Shown here: positions 11,261-25,300 of the stretch, piece after piece
How positions within the stretch are numbered: position 1 is the first letter of the stretch
Layout of the letters: each line of letters starts with the position of its first letter
NCBI RefSeq assembly: GCF_000002075.1
Contig: NW_004797536.1
Span: forward strand, 911,331 to 975,330
Reading direction: 5' to 3'
Length of the DNA stretch: 64,000 nucleotides
Origin: Aplysia californica
Lineage: Eukaryota > Mollusca > Gastropoda > Aplysiida > Aplysiidae
Position numbers and translations under genes: made by a program
Notes under the pieces: model-generated
Seen by the model: the letters and a program-made list of their open reading frames with translations, nothing else
Told to the model about the DNA's origin: nothing
Databases searched by the model: none

Positions 11261-12690
11261 CATCATGCGTCGAAATCCTAGACCGGTCAGAAACAAACTA
11301 GCAGAAATTTAAACTTAGACTAGACTACTGAACTGTGCAATGTTAGGAGCTAAGTGTGTGAGAAAGGAAGAGTGTGTGCATGTATGTGTATACATGTGAG
11401 TGGGGCACAATAAGCTGAATAAGAACCTAGTTAATACTGTTGAAGATATCTGTCCCCTGTCGAAGTTGCCCACGTCCGTTGTCACAAGCCCTGTCGAAGT
11501 TGCCGATGTGGGGGTCGAATTTGCACCAACCTCTGTCGCAATTGCCCCAAGCGAGCGTATGCCACAAAATTGCGATTGGTTGAAAATTCGGAATGCAAAT
11601 AGAGTAAAGAACATGATAATAATTGAGAAGTAGAATGGCTGCTTTGCAACACTAGGAGACCAGGATTCAAGATGGTCTGCGTTCTTTCATGAAGGCGGGA
11701 GCAGTATCGGTTACTTTTACAGCTCCACATGAACCTGTTGAAGTTGCCCAAACCTGTACCCTATAGAGTGGCATTCCGACGCTGGCAGACCGGTTGCATT
11801 ATAAGTTATAATTATATTATAAATCACTGCTGTTGTTGTGATGTGGAAGGGGTCTTGTATAAAACTTACTAACTCTTAAATTTTAGCTTTTTAATTTAAT
11901 AGCTTTTATTGGCTACTCTATTTTTTCTTTGACTTTGGTTAGTAGTTGAATATGAGAATAACGCTAACAAGTTAAATCATTTTTCTTGATTGGTTACATA
12001 TTGTTGCTGTCACAAGCAATCCATTTACACCCAATTTTTGAGAGTTTTTTAAGATGATTTTTGCACCCTCCAAAAGCTCTATTCCCAGGTCAGATGCGCC
12101 TTTCAATGTCACCAAAATGTAGTTTAGTTTTTTTTAATGCTGGCTGTGGTCAAAACCGAGGCTATCAATTTTCTTGCTTTTCATTATTTTCGATGACTCC
12201 TGATAAGGACAACACCCAAGCACCCGATTTATATAATATATAATTGTAGCCTTTTTCTTGTTCATCTCTATACGTTTACACAAATGTATCAAATTGGCTT
12301 TATATTTATCGCAAATCAATAGTTTAAAAAATATTTTCCCCATAATTGTGTCATGTTTTGCCTTCAGGTTTGAATTTTACTTGAAAATAACTGATTCACT
12401 ACAGTTTTTTTTAGCCATGTGATCTGCAGCAAAAGTTATTGCAGCCTGACCCTCAGAGCAGTGCATCTGTGTGCAGGAGTGAAAGTAAAAATTTACCCAA
12501 CAATGACTAGTTGTTTGTTTTTTTGGTCTCTTGTGTAAAATTAAAAAATGTACCCATTTACGGATTTGAGTGGATTGGTTGCGATACCAATGATAAAATG
12601 TGTTTTTTAGGGGAGGGGAGGCTTAAGATCTTTCTGTGAGTTCTTTTTTTTTTTTTTTTTTCATTTTTCTTTGGTGTATTCTTTTGCTAG
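11261..12690. other. No gene recognised; possible upstream region or 5'UTR intron of the RRM-like gene
   Basis: AT-rich sequence without repeats or coding motifs that I recognise. It ends with a long T-rich tract (12,641-12,668) and TTTTGCTAG at 12,690, a strong splice acceptor one base before the ATG of the next gene. An upstream non-coding or coding exon must therefore exist, but I could not place it. Confidence 0.45.
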
Positions 12691-15600
12691 GATGGAAAGT
12701 CAAGAAACGGACACAGATTCCTTGGTGCAAATGGATGCGGTGGAAGACGCAGACGAGAATGAACTCCTTGGTGGAGTTGGGGAGGAGGAACAACAAGAGG
12801 AGGGTGGGTCAAACGATGTGGATGAGACGGCAGAGGACCTCATGACAGACATGAAACTGGAGGACGAGATTGATGAAGCCAGGAACATAGAACCGGGTAA
12901 GTAATAATACATAATTTTCATGTGAAACATGCTGACAAAATTGTTTACTTCTCGGATTCGAGCTCTTTGGAAATAGATACATCACACTTATAGGTGATTT
13001 TTTTACAATTTATTATGAAATTGTAAAAGGCATGTCATACTTAAGGAGTATTATACATGTATATATGGCATCTATAGAAAATCTACAAATTTGACCCTTG
13101 TGTCGATTTTTGGCCAATATCTCCAGTTGTGGATTGTGAGAAGTAACTCATTTTGTTCGCATGCCTCATATACTGATAATCAAAAGAAAGGTACCACTTT
13201 TGATTGCATAAAATATCTGGATTTTGAGTCTCTACACTTTTTCTTTCACAATACCAAGTGGTCTAAAATGTAGGCTATGTTGTTATGAAAATGACATTTT
13301 TGTGCTTCAATTAATATTCACAGCGCCAGCATCAAAAATAGAAAATTGGCTTTTTTTTCCGACTGCGTGGCATTTCTTCAATTCGTTATTTTTAAATATT
13401 AAGTTTAATTCTTTGATTATTAAAAAACTCAGTAGCATTTGATCCTTGTCTCCCACGAAAGGTGGTAGGTTTAACTTAACTTCAGAGAAATTGAGCCACT
13501 GGCATGCCCCACGCATTTCTGCTGTTGCCAAGACATTCAACATCAACAGAAAACTGACTTTGGCTGTCCTGGCAACAACAAAAACAGGCAGAGCATGCTG
13601 ATGGCTTGATTTCTCTTCATTTTAAAAATATTTGTTTGGGGGGTAAGTGTTTTACGGCGCTCGCAACTGCAGAAGGTCTCATGAGCGTGCGGGATACACC
13701 AAACATTTTCTTTTGGTAGGAAATTTAGAATTTTGCGTGGTTGGAGGCTGAAGCCTGCTATTATCGATTTTGGACCACCAAGGGATCTGTGCTATTATCG
13801 ATTTTGGACCACCAAGGGATCTGTAAGGTGCGCAACTTGCACACAGGACCTCAGAGATTTTTCACCCTTGTCCGAGAAAGCTAGGTGATCTTTCCTACCC
13901 GAAGATCAGGATGCGGTTGAAAGACAGCGGTAAAAAGGAGCCGAAGAGTAGCTGTAGAAAGGCTGTTGAAAGAGTCAGGAGCCCAGAGAAGGTGAGGGGG
14001 TCGGGGCAGAAAGAGGAGACGAAGGCAGATGGCAGAACATTGCTAGAGAGCAGGATAAGAGGTGAAAGGAGACAATTTTTTATCTCAAAATATGTCGGTC
14101 GCTACCCGGATTCGAACCCGGGACCTTTGAATAAGAGGCCAACACCTTAACCTGTAGGCCACGAGAGACCCCTCGATTTCTCTGTAGTGAAGACTGCTAA
14201 TTAATTATTAAAATACAAGCCATGACGTACAGTGTAGAATAGTATTTTAATTACCAATCAACTCATTGTGGATGTCGTGGAACGGTGCTCTCTTCTATTC
14301 CTTGTAACAAATAAAATATGTCAGTGTGGATCATGGATATATATATATAGAGAGAGAGAGAGTGCAGTCAGACATATTGGATCAGCCAGTTTAGATCATG
14401 GATGTATGAGAGAGTAGTCGGGTGTGTTGGATCAGTCAATGTGTGACTTGATATGGATATTTGAGTGAGAGTTTAGTAGGGTCCTGTCCTGTGAAACACG
14501 CACGAGGTGGTGGAATCAGGCACTCGTCAATTTTTTGGGCATGCGGATTTATGATATCATCTTAAAGCTTGTTCATTTGTGTTGCTTCTAATGAAAAAGT
14601 ACCCGTCTATCTTGAATAGAAGTCAAGATATTTGCGATTGAAGGAGGTAGGGGTTGCCTGGTGTCAGAGATTAAATTAGAGAGAAAATGGCCGCCAAAGT
14701 GTGGTGACTTCCAAAGCTGAAGAGTCCTTAGAAACTGAAAATTTCCATTTTTTTGTGTGTGTCTCTAGATTCTAGATCTAATCAAGATTTTTCAATAAAA
14801 TCTAGGCAGATCAATAAAAATTGCCGAACCAGCGTGAAAATGTCAGTTTCTTCGATTTTAAAAATTATTTTGGTGAGAACCTGATTTCACCACGATATTC
14901 ACATAATATATGATGTTGCCCAGATTTCAAGTGGACTTACTTCATCGAGGTCTACCCCTGGAGTGCGGAGGACATGACAGAGAACTTTGTGAAGGTCATC
15001 AAACTGTCGCACTTCACGCGAGTGGTCATGAAGAAGAAAAAAGTCCCCACTGAATCGCCAGATTTGCAGACTCGCCAGAGAAAGGGGTGAGTACCTTCAT
15101 TTGCTTTTGCGGTTCTTGTGGCATAGTGTAAAAGTTTTTGCTGCTGACCTTGAGGCTGTGACCTTTGGCTGAATGATGATGTATGTCACGACATGGTGGA
15201 ATCAGATGCTCGTCAATTTTTGGGCAAATGGGGTTATCGGTATCATCTTAAAGCCTATTCATTTGCCTTCATTTTGATGAAAAAAAATCCATCTATGTTT
15301 GATAGAAGTGGAAATATTTGCTATTAAAGAAGGTCAGGGTCGCCTAGTTTCAGAGGTAAAATTAGCAAGAAAATGGCCTCCAAAGTTTGGTAACTTCCAT
15401 TGCCTGTGAGTCATTGGAAACTGAAAATTTACATTTTTTGTGCCTTTAACCAATATTTATCAGTAAAATCCACACAAAAATGTGTTTTGAATGGACGTAA
15501 AAGGTGTTGAGCCAAAAAAAAAGAAAATTGGAAAAAAATTGCCCACCGGCCAAACAAAAATGCCTTTGATTTGATTATTTTGACAAGCGCCTGATTTCAC

Positions 15601-18600
15601 CACGATGCCTCACGTATGTCTAATTATGCATGTATAAATTATGCTTTGTTTGGTTAATGAAGTCTGGGGGTCAGAATGATGTCCTGTTTGTGCTAGGAAA
15701 TACAGAACATGCTGATTTATGGGATAAAATTCTTAGCTGAATATATATCATGTCAATGTTTGGAGATGTGGGGAAAGAGAAACTTGGCAGAAAGGAATGA
15801 AGTGGACTGTATTTTAAGGCGTTTTACACATCAGACTGGTGTGAGAGGACATGACCATACAGTCATGGTTCTTTCACACCAAGTCAGTCTAAATCGTTGC
15901 CTAGCAACTAGACTATACCCCCCCGGGGCAGTGCCACCGACTCGTGTCTTTAGGCCATTCCCAAAGGGGGGACATTTCTCGTTTAAGCGCAGTAGAATTG
16001 TAAATGGGCTGATTCATGTCTCGCTTATAACTGTGCCTGATCTACAACAGGGAACTGCTGCTTTTTCTTTCCTAATCCTTACTATTGTCATTTTCCTCTT
16101 CTTCTTTTGTATGTTTGTCACTCTCTTGTGACCTGGTATTTTCGGGGTGCCTTGATAGTTGAAGGAGACCTTGTGCTGTTGAAGCTAGAGAGGTGAGCAG
16201 AGTAAGTCTGATTCCCTGTAAAGACTTCTCTGTTGACACCCACCCCTTGGCACTCATATGACCTTATGCAGTTGCGAGCGCAGCAAAACCCTCTACTATA
16301 ATAAAAATAACAAGACTATGTAGTCATGAGTCCCTCACCTTCAGTTTCAGTTGTTGCCTAGCACCAGGACTGTAGTCGTTGATCTTGCACCCCAGCTAAG
16401 TTTTAATCGGTTTGTCTAGTAACAGAACTATAATAAAGTTAGGTTCCTTCACCCCCAGTTCAGTTTTAGTTGTTGCCTAGCAACAAAGATCTGTAAGTTT
16501 CTTGTTTTGGACGTGTGAACTTCCTGTGTGTGGGTGTGTAGTGTCGAGTGTTCTGTGTACGTCCCGCAGGTGTGTGCAGATCTTCCTGGCCGATCGTCAG
16601 ACTGCTAAGACTGTGATGCGCAGCATGACCTGGAAGAGCATGGCTGCCAAGGAACTCACTGTGGAGGTCACCAGACGTGACCCTGACCTTGGTGTGACGG
16701 AGTCAGGTTTGTTTCCGATTTTGTGGACATTGCTGAAGATGGAAAAAAAATTTCCATTTGGCCCTAGGATCTACTCATCCATGTCCTGCCTTCATTCCTG
16801 CGTGCTCAAAGATACCCAAAAGCTGCCATGACTTGAAAGATGGGGGGGGGGGGGGTTGTTTGTTTGGGTTTTTTTTAACCAAAGTCCCATGTACCTGTGA
16901 GTGTTTGCTACTATATGATGAATTTGTATGGATCATCCAAATGATTGATGTATATTCAGAGTTTATGATATGTGTCTTCAGCATCATACACAAACATTAG
17001 TGTGAGGACATTATGGGCATATTTCATCCACACTGTGGCCCGTGTTGTTCTGTACAATACTGTAGAAGTTCATTATTCTGAACCGAAGAAAGACCAAAAG
17101 CCCTTCCCTCGTGCATACATTTATTTTAAAATTCAGAAGACACATGAGTGCAAACTTTGAGAAGCCATACTTTGTTCACATATCCTGAATAAATCTCTCA
17201 TTCCTCTGAAAATTAATGATATGTGTGACATATTCCATTTGCTCATTATTGTTCAATCCAGCACCGTGCGCTGTCATTTTACTTCTTTTCATGTACTTTT
17301 ATTTTCAGCTTATCTGGAGGTGAATTCGTACTCTCTTTGCAAAATTCGATTCCGCGAAAAGGCTAAAGGTAAAATGTTTGTTCTGTTTGAAAAGTGTTCA
17401 GCCTATCGTTTGTTTTTATAGAACTATAGAAAGCCATTATGCTTTCTACACCGAACAACTAGGTGAGATGCTAGCATAAAATCTTCTCTTTGTGTTGAAA
17501 GAGCTTGTGCAAAATCAAGCTATATAGTTTGTTGGCAGCGAAGCATTACTTCTGCCATGGCAGTGAAATTTGTTAAAGAGAAGGGGTTTTTTCATTGTGG
17601 CTTGACTATGATATGATTCCTGTTTAATCCGTTTGACAAAATTGTCCCAAATTACCAGAAAATTGTTCTTTTTGTGAAAAATCTGTCCTAGGTATCTTTG
17701 ATAGGAGTTGTGAAGCCTTGCAGTGTATTTCCATTGGGACTCATGTGGCAGTCATGTTTCCTTTGACCTTTCTGTTAGAGTGTCTTGTTATTGAGTTATG
17801 TCGCTGGTCAAACAGTCTTTTGACACAGTTGTGTATGGGTAGTTTACTTGTGGAGTTTATTTAGAGCACACAGCTCAAAGCTGTGAGCCAGCCAGAGAGT
17901 TCTTTACATTTTGTCCATTTCTCGTCGAAAGCTTACATGTGAAGGCAAATGTTAAAGCTGCAAAGACCATTGTTGCTTTGCAAGCTGCTACCATGTTGCT
18001 TTTGAATATCACTTTTTTTTTTTCCCTCTTAAGAAACACCAGAAAGACTGCATGCTTTCTCTAAAGTGTCTACTTAAAAAGATACAGTGGTGTGAATCTT
18101 TTGTATCCAGCATTGAAATGTATGCAGGTGGTTGGGAAATGTGGGAGCTGTGTGGATTGTGCGTGTGTCTTGTGATTTTGCCAAATTGTCTCAGCGTGAC
18201 CTGACATATTTCAGGAGAGTTGCGGGATCGCTCAGCTAAAGTCTCAAATCTACCCGGAGCTATCACTCTGGGGTTTCTGGAAGTGATTCTTAACCGGGCC
18301 TTCCCAGTGATTATGGGGCAAACTCGCAAAGTTTCTGAGACAAACCCGTCGCAGAAGCTTCAGGATATTGAAGGTTTTCATGGGTAAGCTGTAAACGCCT
18401 GCACAAGGGACAAGTGAAGATTTGCTGTACAAATCTTGATGGTCAGGTGAAAATTTTGTGCCTAATTATAAGAGTTCTTGAAATTGACAAGAACTCCAAT
18501 GTAAAAGGTTTCTTTACAGCACTGTACCTCACATACATTATTTGAGCTTTATGGTTTTTGTACCCCCCCCACCCCTGCCCCTGCCTCTACCCCCTCCCCT

Positions 18601-19265
18601 TCCCAACACCCCTCATCTTCCCAACACCCCCCCCCCCCCCCCCACCCCCAGCCCCACCCTGACCCTGCCCACGTTCTGTGGCACTTCCCTACTTTCCCTT
18701 TATGGAAAGCAAAATTTGTTTTTATATTTGATAGGATTGCCAGGGAATGGGAAGAAAACATCTTCCCTCTAGCAGGTCCGCCTGTGAGTAAGGAGGACAC
18801 TCTTTTGTGTCTGTTAGTGCAGACTCTTTTAGTTGACAAAAAGTTTCTGGTTTTAAAAAGTCGTAACCACGGAAAACCGTTACCGTATCATTTGTTGTGT
18901 ATATGATGGGAAAGATTTCACTTTTTTGGAAGATTTTGAAATCACGTTTCAACAAGCTTGTAGGATAGAGCATGAAAATATATATATATATATACTGTCG
19001 AACCTCCCATGATGGCCACCACATATTATATATACAGTATAACACGGATGGCTCGGATTTGTCGGGACCGGCCTCGGTAGTTCGAGGGATATCTTACAAA
19101 GATAAAGAAGAAAAAAACGGGACCGCGGGCAAAGTTTGACGAATGCGTGATTTCGAGTCTTCTGTGTTCGACCTATCCGTGTTCTGCCTATCCGTGTTAT
19201 ACTTTATATCGTCGAACTTGTGTAAGACAGCCGCCCATTTTCAATTTCACAATGAAGCCACGCGT

Positions 19266-19300
<35 letters not shown>

Positions 19301-22300
19301 GACACACACAGTGTTCGGAAAACCTCAACTCTACCTTTCCCTGTAGGAGCCTGGACTTTGACTGTCTGACCCGCGGAAGTTGCCGAGCGTTTGTCCTGGC
19401 CCACAAAAAGGTGGTAATGAACGGGCAACAGCTTGGCTTTGAGGCCAATGACAAGGAGACCATGGGTGAGTGAGGAGTTTGTGACTGGATCTTGTGTTGT
19501 AGCCTCAGTACTAAGTTCCCCCTCGTCAAATTACTGCAGGCAGCTCAGAAATAAGCATCCTGTGTTTGAGGAAGTGACACTTGTTTTGTGAAAGTTTCTT
19601 AGCTTATCCAAGTTTTCTATTGTAATAAAAGGATTTGCATTTCTTTATTTTCCAATAAGAATGGACGTATTTTAAAAAAAAGGGGACTGAAAGAGAAAAT
19701 CATTATGTTAAAGAAACTTGATAGAAATTCTCCAAGTTTTCTGTGAAACAAATTAATTCTGCCGTTGTTATTGGGTTTTTTAAAACTGTACCTAAATGAG
19801 ATGAATAGTGTTTGAATGTTTTACTTTTACTGCATAAATTTTGTGCCCATCTTTTACTGCATCTGAATGTTAATGAATTGTGTGTCTATCTGTTGCAGTG
19901 GTTCCCCCGTTTACTCATGGTAAGTGTTTGTGTGTGTGTGTATGTGTGTGTGTGTGTGACAGTTTGTGTCAAGTAACATATATGACAGAAATACTCTGTG
20001 AAATGAAACTTAACATATATATGACAGATACATTTGTGGAGTGAAACTAAAATATATGACAGAAATATTCTTTGAAATGAAACTAGAATATTATAGAGTA
20101 GAGGCAATAGTCCGCGCTACCCTAAGCATAATATAAAGTCACTTTGCCGGTCCCCGGTGAGGGGGGAGGTAAACCTTCAATGACTGATGAGAAGCAAATT
20201 TCCTCTGCTGTCGTCGGCCCAGCGCTCTATGCCTGCTTTGTTTGCCTTTCTCAACAGTGGCATTTGTGTGGCAAAGTGAGGACGGGTGTGTGCGACAATC
20301 AGCGGGGATGCATGTTCCTGCTGGAGGTTGATACGTTTTATGGCGTCGGTGGCCTAGTGGTTAGGCTCTCGGACTTGCAAAGGTCGTGGGTTCGAATCCC
20401 GTCAGGGGCCCGACGTTGTGTCCTTGGGAAAGGCACTTTACACGAATTTTCCTCACTTCACCCAGGTGGGAATGGGTACCGGGCTATAGACGGCGAAAGA
20501 TCTTGTCAGTTTGTTAGTGTTTCAGCGCTTAATCAGCTGCTTGCACTGTATGCTTCCCGGGAAGCTGAGAATGTTTCGGAGTGTTCTATGGTCTGCTGGG
20601 GTAATAATATAGTTAGTGTAAAGCGCATAGAGCCTGCTGTTGAGCGGGGATATGCGCAATACAAATGCTATTTATTATTATTATTTTATTTATTATGGAG
20701 GGGCTGTGCGCTGGGATAGGGCGGGTCTTGCAACATGTCCTAACAACTTTTGATTATGAATCTTATAGGCTAATGTATGATTTTCTAGTCACAAAGGAGG
20801 AAATATTCTTACAAATGTGAGGCAGCGTGGTGAAATCAGGCGCTCGTCAAAATAATGAAAGTGAAGAAACTGGCATTTTTCTGCAACTTTGGGAATTTTT
20901 ATAGAATTTTTGTATTTTGGCTTTACACCTTTCATGCCCCTTAAAGAACACATTTCTGTGTGGATTTTACTGAAGAACGTTGATTAAAGGAATAACATAT
21001 GTAATTTTTAAGTTTCCATGCTCTCTCAAGCTAAGGAAATAACAAAACTTTGGGACCATTTTCTCACTAATTTTGTCCTCTGAAACCAGGCCACCCCTAC
21101 CTCCTTCAATCGCTGATATCTCAAATTGTATCCGTGATAAATGAATATTTTTGCATCAAAAGCAAGGCAAATAGACAGCCTTTAAGATGACACCAATAAC
21201 TCCATATGCCCAAAAATTGACGAGCGCCTGATTCCACCACAACATGTCTCAAATTACACAAGAGTTAGTTACAAGAGACACTCAATTCTTATGTATAGCC
21301 AAAAGAGAAAGAAAACTAAAAAAACTGAAGCCAACACTGACAATGTAAAAAGTAATCTGTTAAAGAGTCTAGATAACTATAAAAATCATGAATTAAATTA
21401 TATAAGAACAGCAAAGTAGACCTACATGTGGATCTAAGTGCACATGGATAAACAAAGATATTGTTTTCCCGCGATTTGTATGAAACAATTGGGATGGGGA
21501 GATTAGTCAATTCAGCAAAAGAGCTCAATGTCCATGGCATCCAGGTCTTCCTGAGTCTTGTCCTTCAGGTCCATCTGTTTGACAAAATTGGCGTGCCACC
21601 ACTTGTCACAAAGCATGCTCTGGGTGTGCACTACTTGTCCTACGGTGGTGGCTCCACACCCAGCACAGTCGACTAACAATCGTCGGAGCTGTCATCATAC
21701 ACCGGCTCTTCTCCCGAGTCAGAGGACTCTTCCTCCTCTTTCTTCTTCTGCGAGGCCACAACCAAAGTATTCATCTTCTCCTGAATTCTCCTCTTCTTCT
21801 CCTCCTCTTCTATCTCCTTCTTTGCCTGCTCCCTTTGTTTTTTCTTCTATTTTTGGCGTTCCTTCTTGTCTTCAGCATGTGCTAGCTCTTCCATTTTTCT
21901 CTGCTCCCTTTGCTTCTTTCTCTCTCTCTTCCTTCAGTTGTTATTCTTCTTCCGCCTTCCTCTTCTTTGTGAGTATCATCTCTTTCTAGTCATTTCCAAT
22001 GATGGATGGAGGCACAGGTGGCTGAGGTCTTTTAACAGCCTTCTTCTTTGAACATGACGGCAATGTGAGCATCTTGTCAATGGTCATCTGCCTGGAGGGG
22101 GTCTGAGGTTTCAGGGCTCTTGTTGATGGCTGGGGGAGCGGAGGAGCCAGTTGTTCAATAGTGTCCGTCAGACTGGACCACATGTAGTCTGGGTCGATCT
22201 TGAGGTACAGGTCCACCTTCTCCCAAAGCTTAAAGTTCACGGAGAATATTTCCTTGAGTAGATTGCGGCAAGCACGTGATGTCGTGGAAGGTTCAGAGGC

Positions 22301-25300
22301 GGAAGAGGTGGATGACAAGTGGAGGGTAGGGGCAGGGGAGCCTGTGAAGGTACAGCTGGGTTCAGCTTGTCACTTATAAGGACAACGTCAGGGTTGTAGG
22401 GAAACAGCCCTGACTTGGTGAATCCCATCATGGCTGTTTCCGGCCGAGCTGCTGGTCCAGAGGCTGTGTCAGGTGGCTGGTGTGGGCCTTGAGGCAATAG
22501 AATATTACCCAGTTCTCGCTGCAGAGGTCTGAGAGGCGAACCCCGCCTTACTGGACGCCATGGCGGCACTGCGCGCCTACCCCCATACATCCCCTCAGAG
22601 AGGCTGAGCGGCTCCGTGCTTTGCTTAGCACTGATGCTTCATGCACAACACCCTGCTGTGTGTGTAGTATAAATATACACATTTTCATAAAATGAATTGA
22701 CAGCCTTACAACTGCAGGTCGATGCACTGTTAGAATATGTAATCTGCAAGCCGGGAAATAATTTAAGTCTGTGTGTGTGCGGTAAGCAACCACAGCGACC
22801 TACCAAGGATCTCATGCCTCAGGAAAGGATGCTGTTGGATGTTGATAAACGCAGGAACACTCTAGCACGTCTAAATTAGTTCATACCAAAGGGTTGGCGC
22901 GCTGACCCCCCTGTCGCACATCCCCGTCGCTACTGTATATTATGATTAGAATGGATATATATGTTTGCCAAAGATTTGTAGTGTAAATGGTTGTGATGTT
23001 GCAGTCTGTGGCAAGGTTTTTGTGGATGATTGGCGGATGGCGGATGCTCTAGTGTAATTTGCTCCTTCATTCCTATCAAATATCTATCTACCTTAGTCCA
23101 TATCGCCCCGCCTTCTTTGATTTGTGTTTTACTCTGGGGGTAACACCTCTAATCTTCAGCACTTATGTGACCTGTTTGTGCTGCAAACGCCATAAAACTC
23201 TATAATCGTGGGTGGTTGGCGAGTGCTCTGGTGTGGTTTGCTTCTTTTTTCCTATGAACCATCTATCGTCCTTATCTCCCCTTCTTCTTTTTTATGTTTG
23301 TTACTCTCTTGTAACACCTCTAGTCTTCTGGCGCTCGTATGACCTTATGCAGCTGCGAGCATCGTAAAACCTCTACTAAAACTAAAGCTCTCTAATCAAC
23401 CCTTAGAACTAACCAAGATTTATTTCTGGCCAGACGGGGGAACCAAGAGGAAACAAGAGCACGTGTCTGCGTCCAGTAATGCTGTCCAGCCAAGCAGTCC
23501 GTTCCCCAGTGCCAGGGGTCGTGGGGGTCACGGGATGGGAAGGGGCGGGAGGGGAGGAGCCACAGCCTTCTCCGGCCCCCGGATGAGAGGCTTGACCAAG
23601 GACGGCGGCGGCTCGGGTCAGCGGGCCAGGGGTCTGGGCCGGGCCATCATGCCACTCATGAGACCAGTCAGTGCCCCGTTTCCCGTAAGTGCCGGGCTCG
23701 TGGGGACAGGTTACCGTGTTGTTACCGTTAGTGTTATAGGTTATTGTTGTTACCGTTACAGATATGTTATGTCACTGTTGGTACTGTTACGGTTTTGTGT
23801 TACTGTAGTTACTGTTACAGTTATATGTTGCTGTTGGTACTGTTACAGTTATATGTTACTGTTGGTACTGTTACAGTTATCTGTTGGTACTGTTACAGTT
23901 ATCTGTTGGTACTGTTACAGTTATCTGTTGGTACTGTTACAGTTATATGTTGCTGTTGGTACTGTTACAGTTATATGTTACTGTTGGTACTGTTACAGTT
24001 ATATGTTACTGTTGGTACTGTTAGTTATATTTTACTATTGTTACCGTTACACTGATGGCACACATTACTTTGGTCACTGTTACAGTTATAATATGTTACT
24101 GTTATTACAGTTTTATGGTACTGTTGTTACCCTTACAGTTAAATATTACTGTCATTACCGTTACAGTTATATGGTACTTTTCTAACTGTTACAGTTGCAT
24201 ATTACTGTTGCTACCCTTACAATTATATATTACTGTTGTTCTATAACACTGATGGTGTGTGTTTCATGACTCGTATCACACAATACAGAGTGGGTGGTTG
24301 GCGGGTGCTCTGGTGTGGTTTGCTTCTTCTTTCCTATGAAACATCTATTGTCCTTATCTCCCCTTCTTCTTTTTTATGTTTGTTACCCTCTTTTAACACC
24401 TCTAATCTTCTGACGCTCATATGATCTTATGCAGTTGCGAGCGCCATTAAACCTCTGCTAAAACTAAAACTAATCTAAACACAATACAGAATAATACTTT
24501 TGGTTTCGCTCAACTATAGATTAATATTTTTGGTTTCAAACAATAAAAAAATGATGTTTCTGGTTTCATACAGTGAGGAGATTATGTCTTTGGTTTCACA
24601 CAATTAAAGAATATTTTTGGTTTCACACACACAACTGAAAAAAATATTTCTGGTTTCAGCGCGTTGGTCCTGGCATGCCTGTTCCTATGACTGGCAGACA
24701 AAAGATGAATGAAAAGCTGCGGAGAAACAACAATTCTGGACTGAACTCTGTCCCGGGTGGGGGCGGAGTGATGTACCCTGTGCCGGGGGGCAGTATGGCC
24801 ATCAGGTGATTTGAGGGTTTTTTTTTCTTATAGCTGCCTGCAGCTGCAGCATGTGAATTTACACCTCATTTTTATCCTTCTTTCTTCCCGGCAATGTAGA
24901 CAAAAAAATCTTTTTGTTTTATCGACTGGTGGCGTGAGGTGGTAAAAAGTAATTTTGACTCTTTGTTTTCTGTTGTTTGGAAGGTTAGGGGAAGAGGCTC
25001 CTAGAATTTCAAACTTGCTCATTTCAAGGTATTTGCACTGAAACTTCCCACTATCACTAAGAAAGACAGACTTGTAAAAGAAAAACAGATTTTTTTTTGG
25101 GGGGGGTTGACTTCACTGTTTCTATGGAAACGGTGGCATCTTGAATTATAAACAAACAATATTGTACTGTGCTGTCTGTCTGTTGCAGGGGCTCTGGTCC
25201 CGGGGGGTCCGTGGGCGACTCCTTCAAACAGGAAATAGCCTCGCTACAGGACCAGCTGGAGCGCAGCACCAAGGTCATCGAGGCCAAGATTGCCTTGCTG

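Noticed and set aside
14094-14168. tRNA gene on the minus strand
   Set aside because: A- and B-box-like motifs are present, but the anticodon arm does not pair, and the sequence runs directly into a SINE-B body ending in the family tail.
15709-16131. 140-codon plus-strand ORF
   Set aside because: Most of it is SINE-B sequence, repeated elsewhere in the window without a conserved frame.
18542-18839. Proline-rich and glycine-rich frames
   Set aside because: Both follow from the C-rich tract in an intron of the RRM-like gene.
20342-20415. tRNA gene on the plus strand
   Set aside because: It is the head of a full-length SINE-A; another copy with the same body lies at 1,758-2,085.
23685-24185. 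Extension of the RRM-like protein through a Cys/Tyr/Val-rich repeat
   Set aside because: A strong donor (GTAAGT) ends the exon at 23,684, the following sequence is a minisatellite, and the next exon joins in phase at 24,660.
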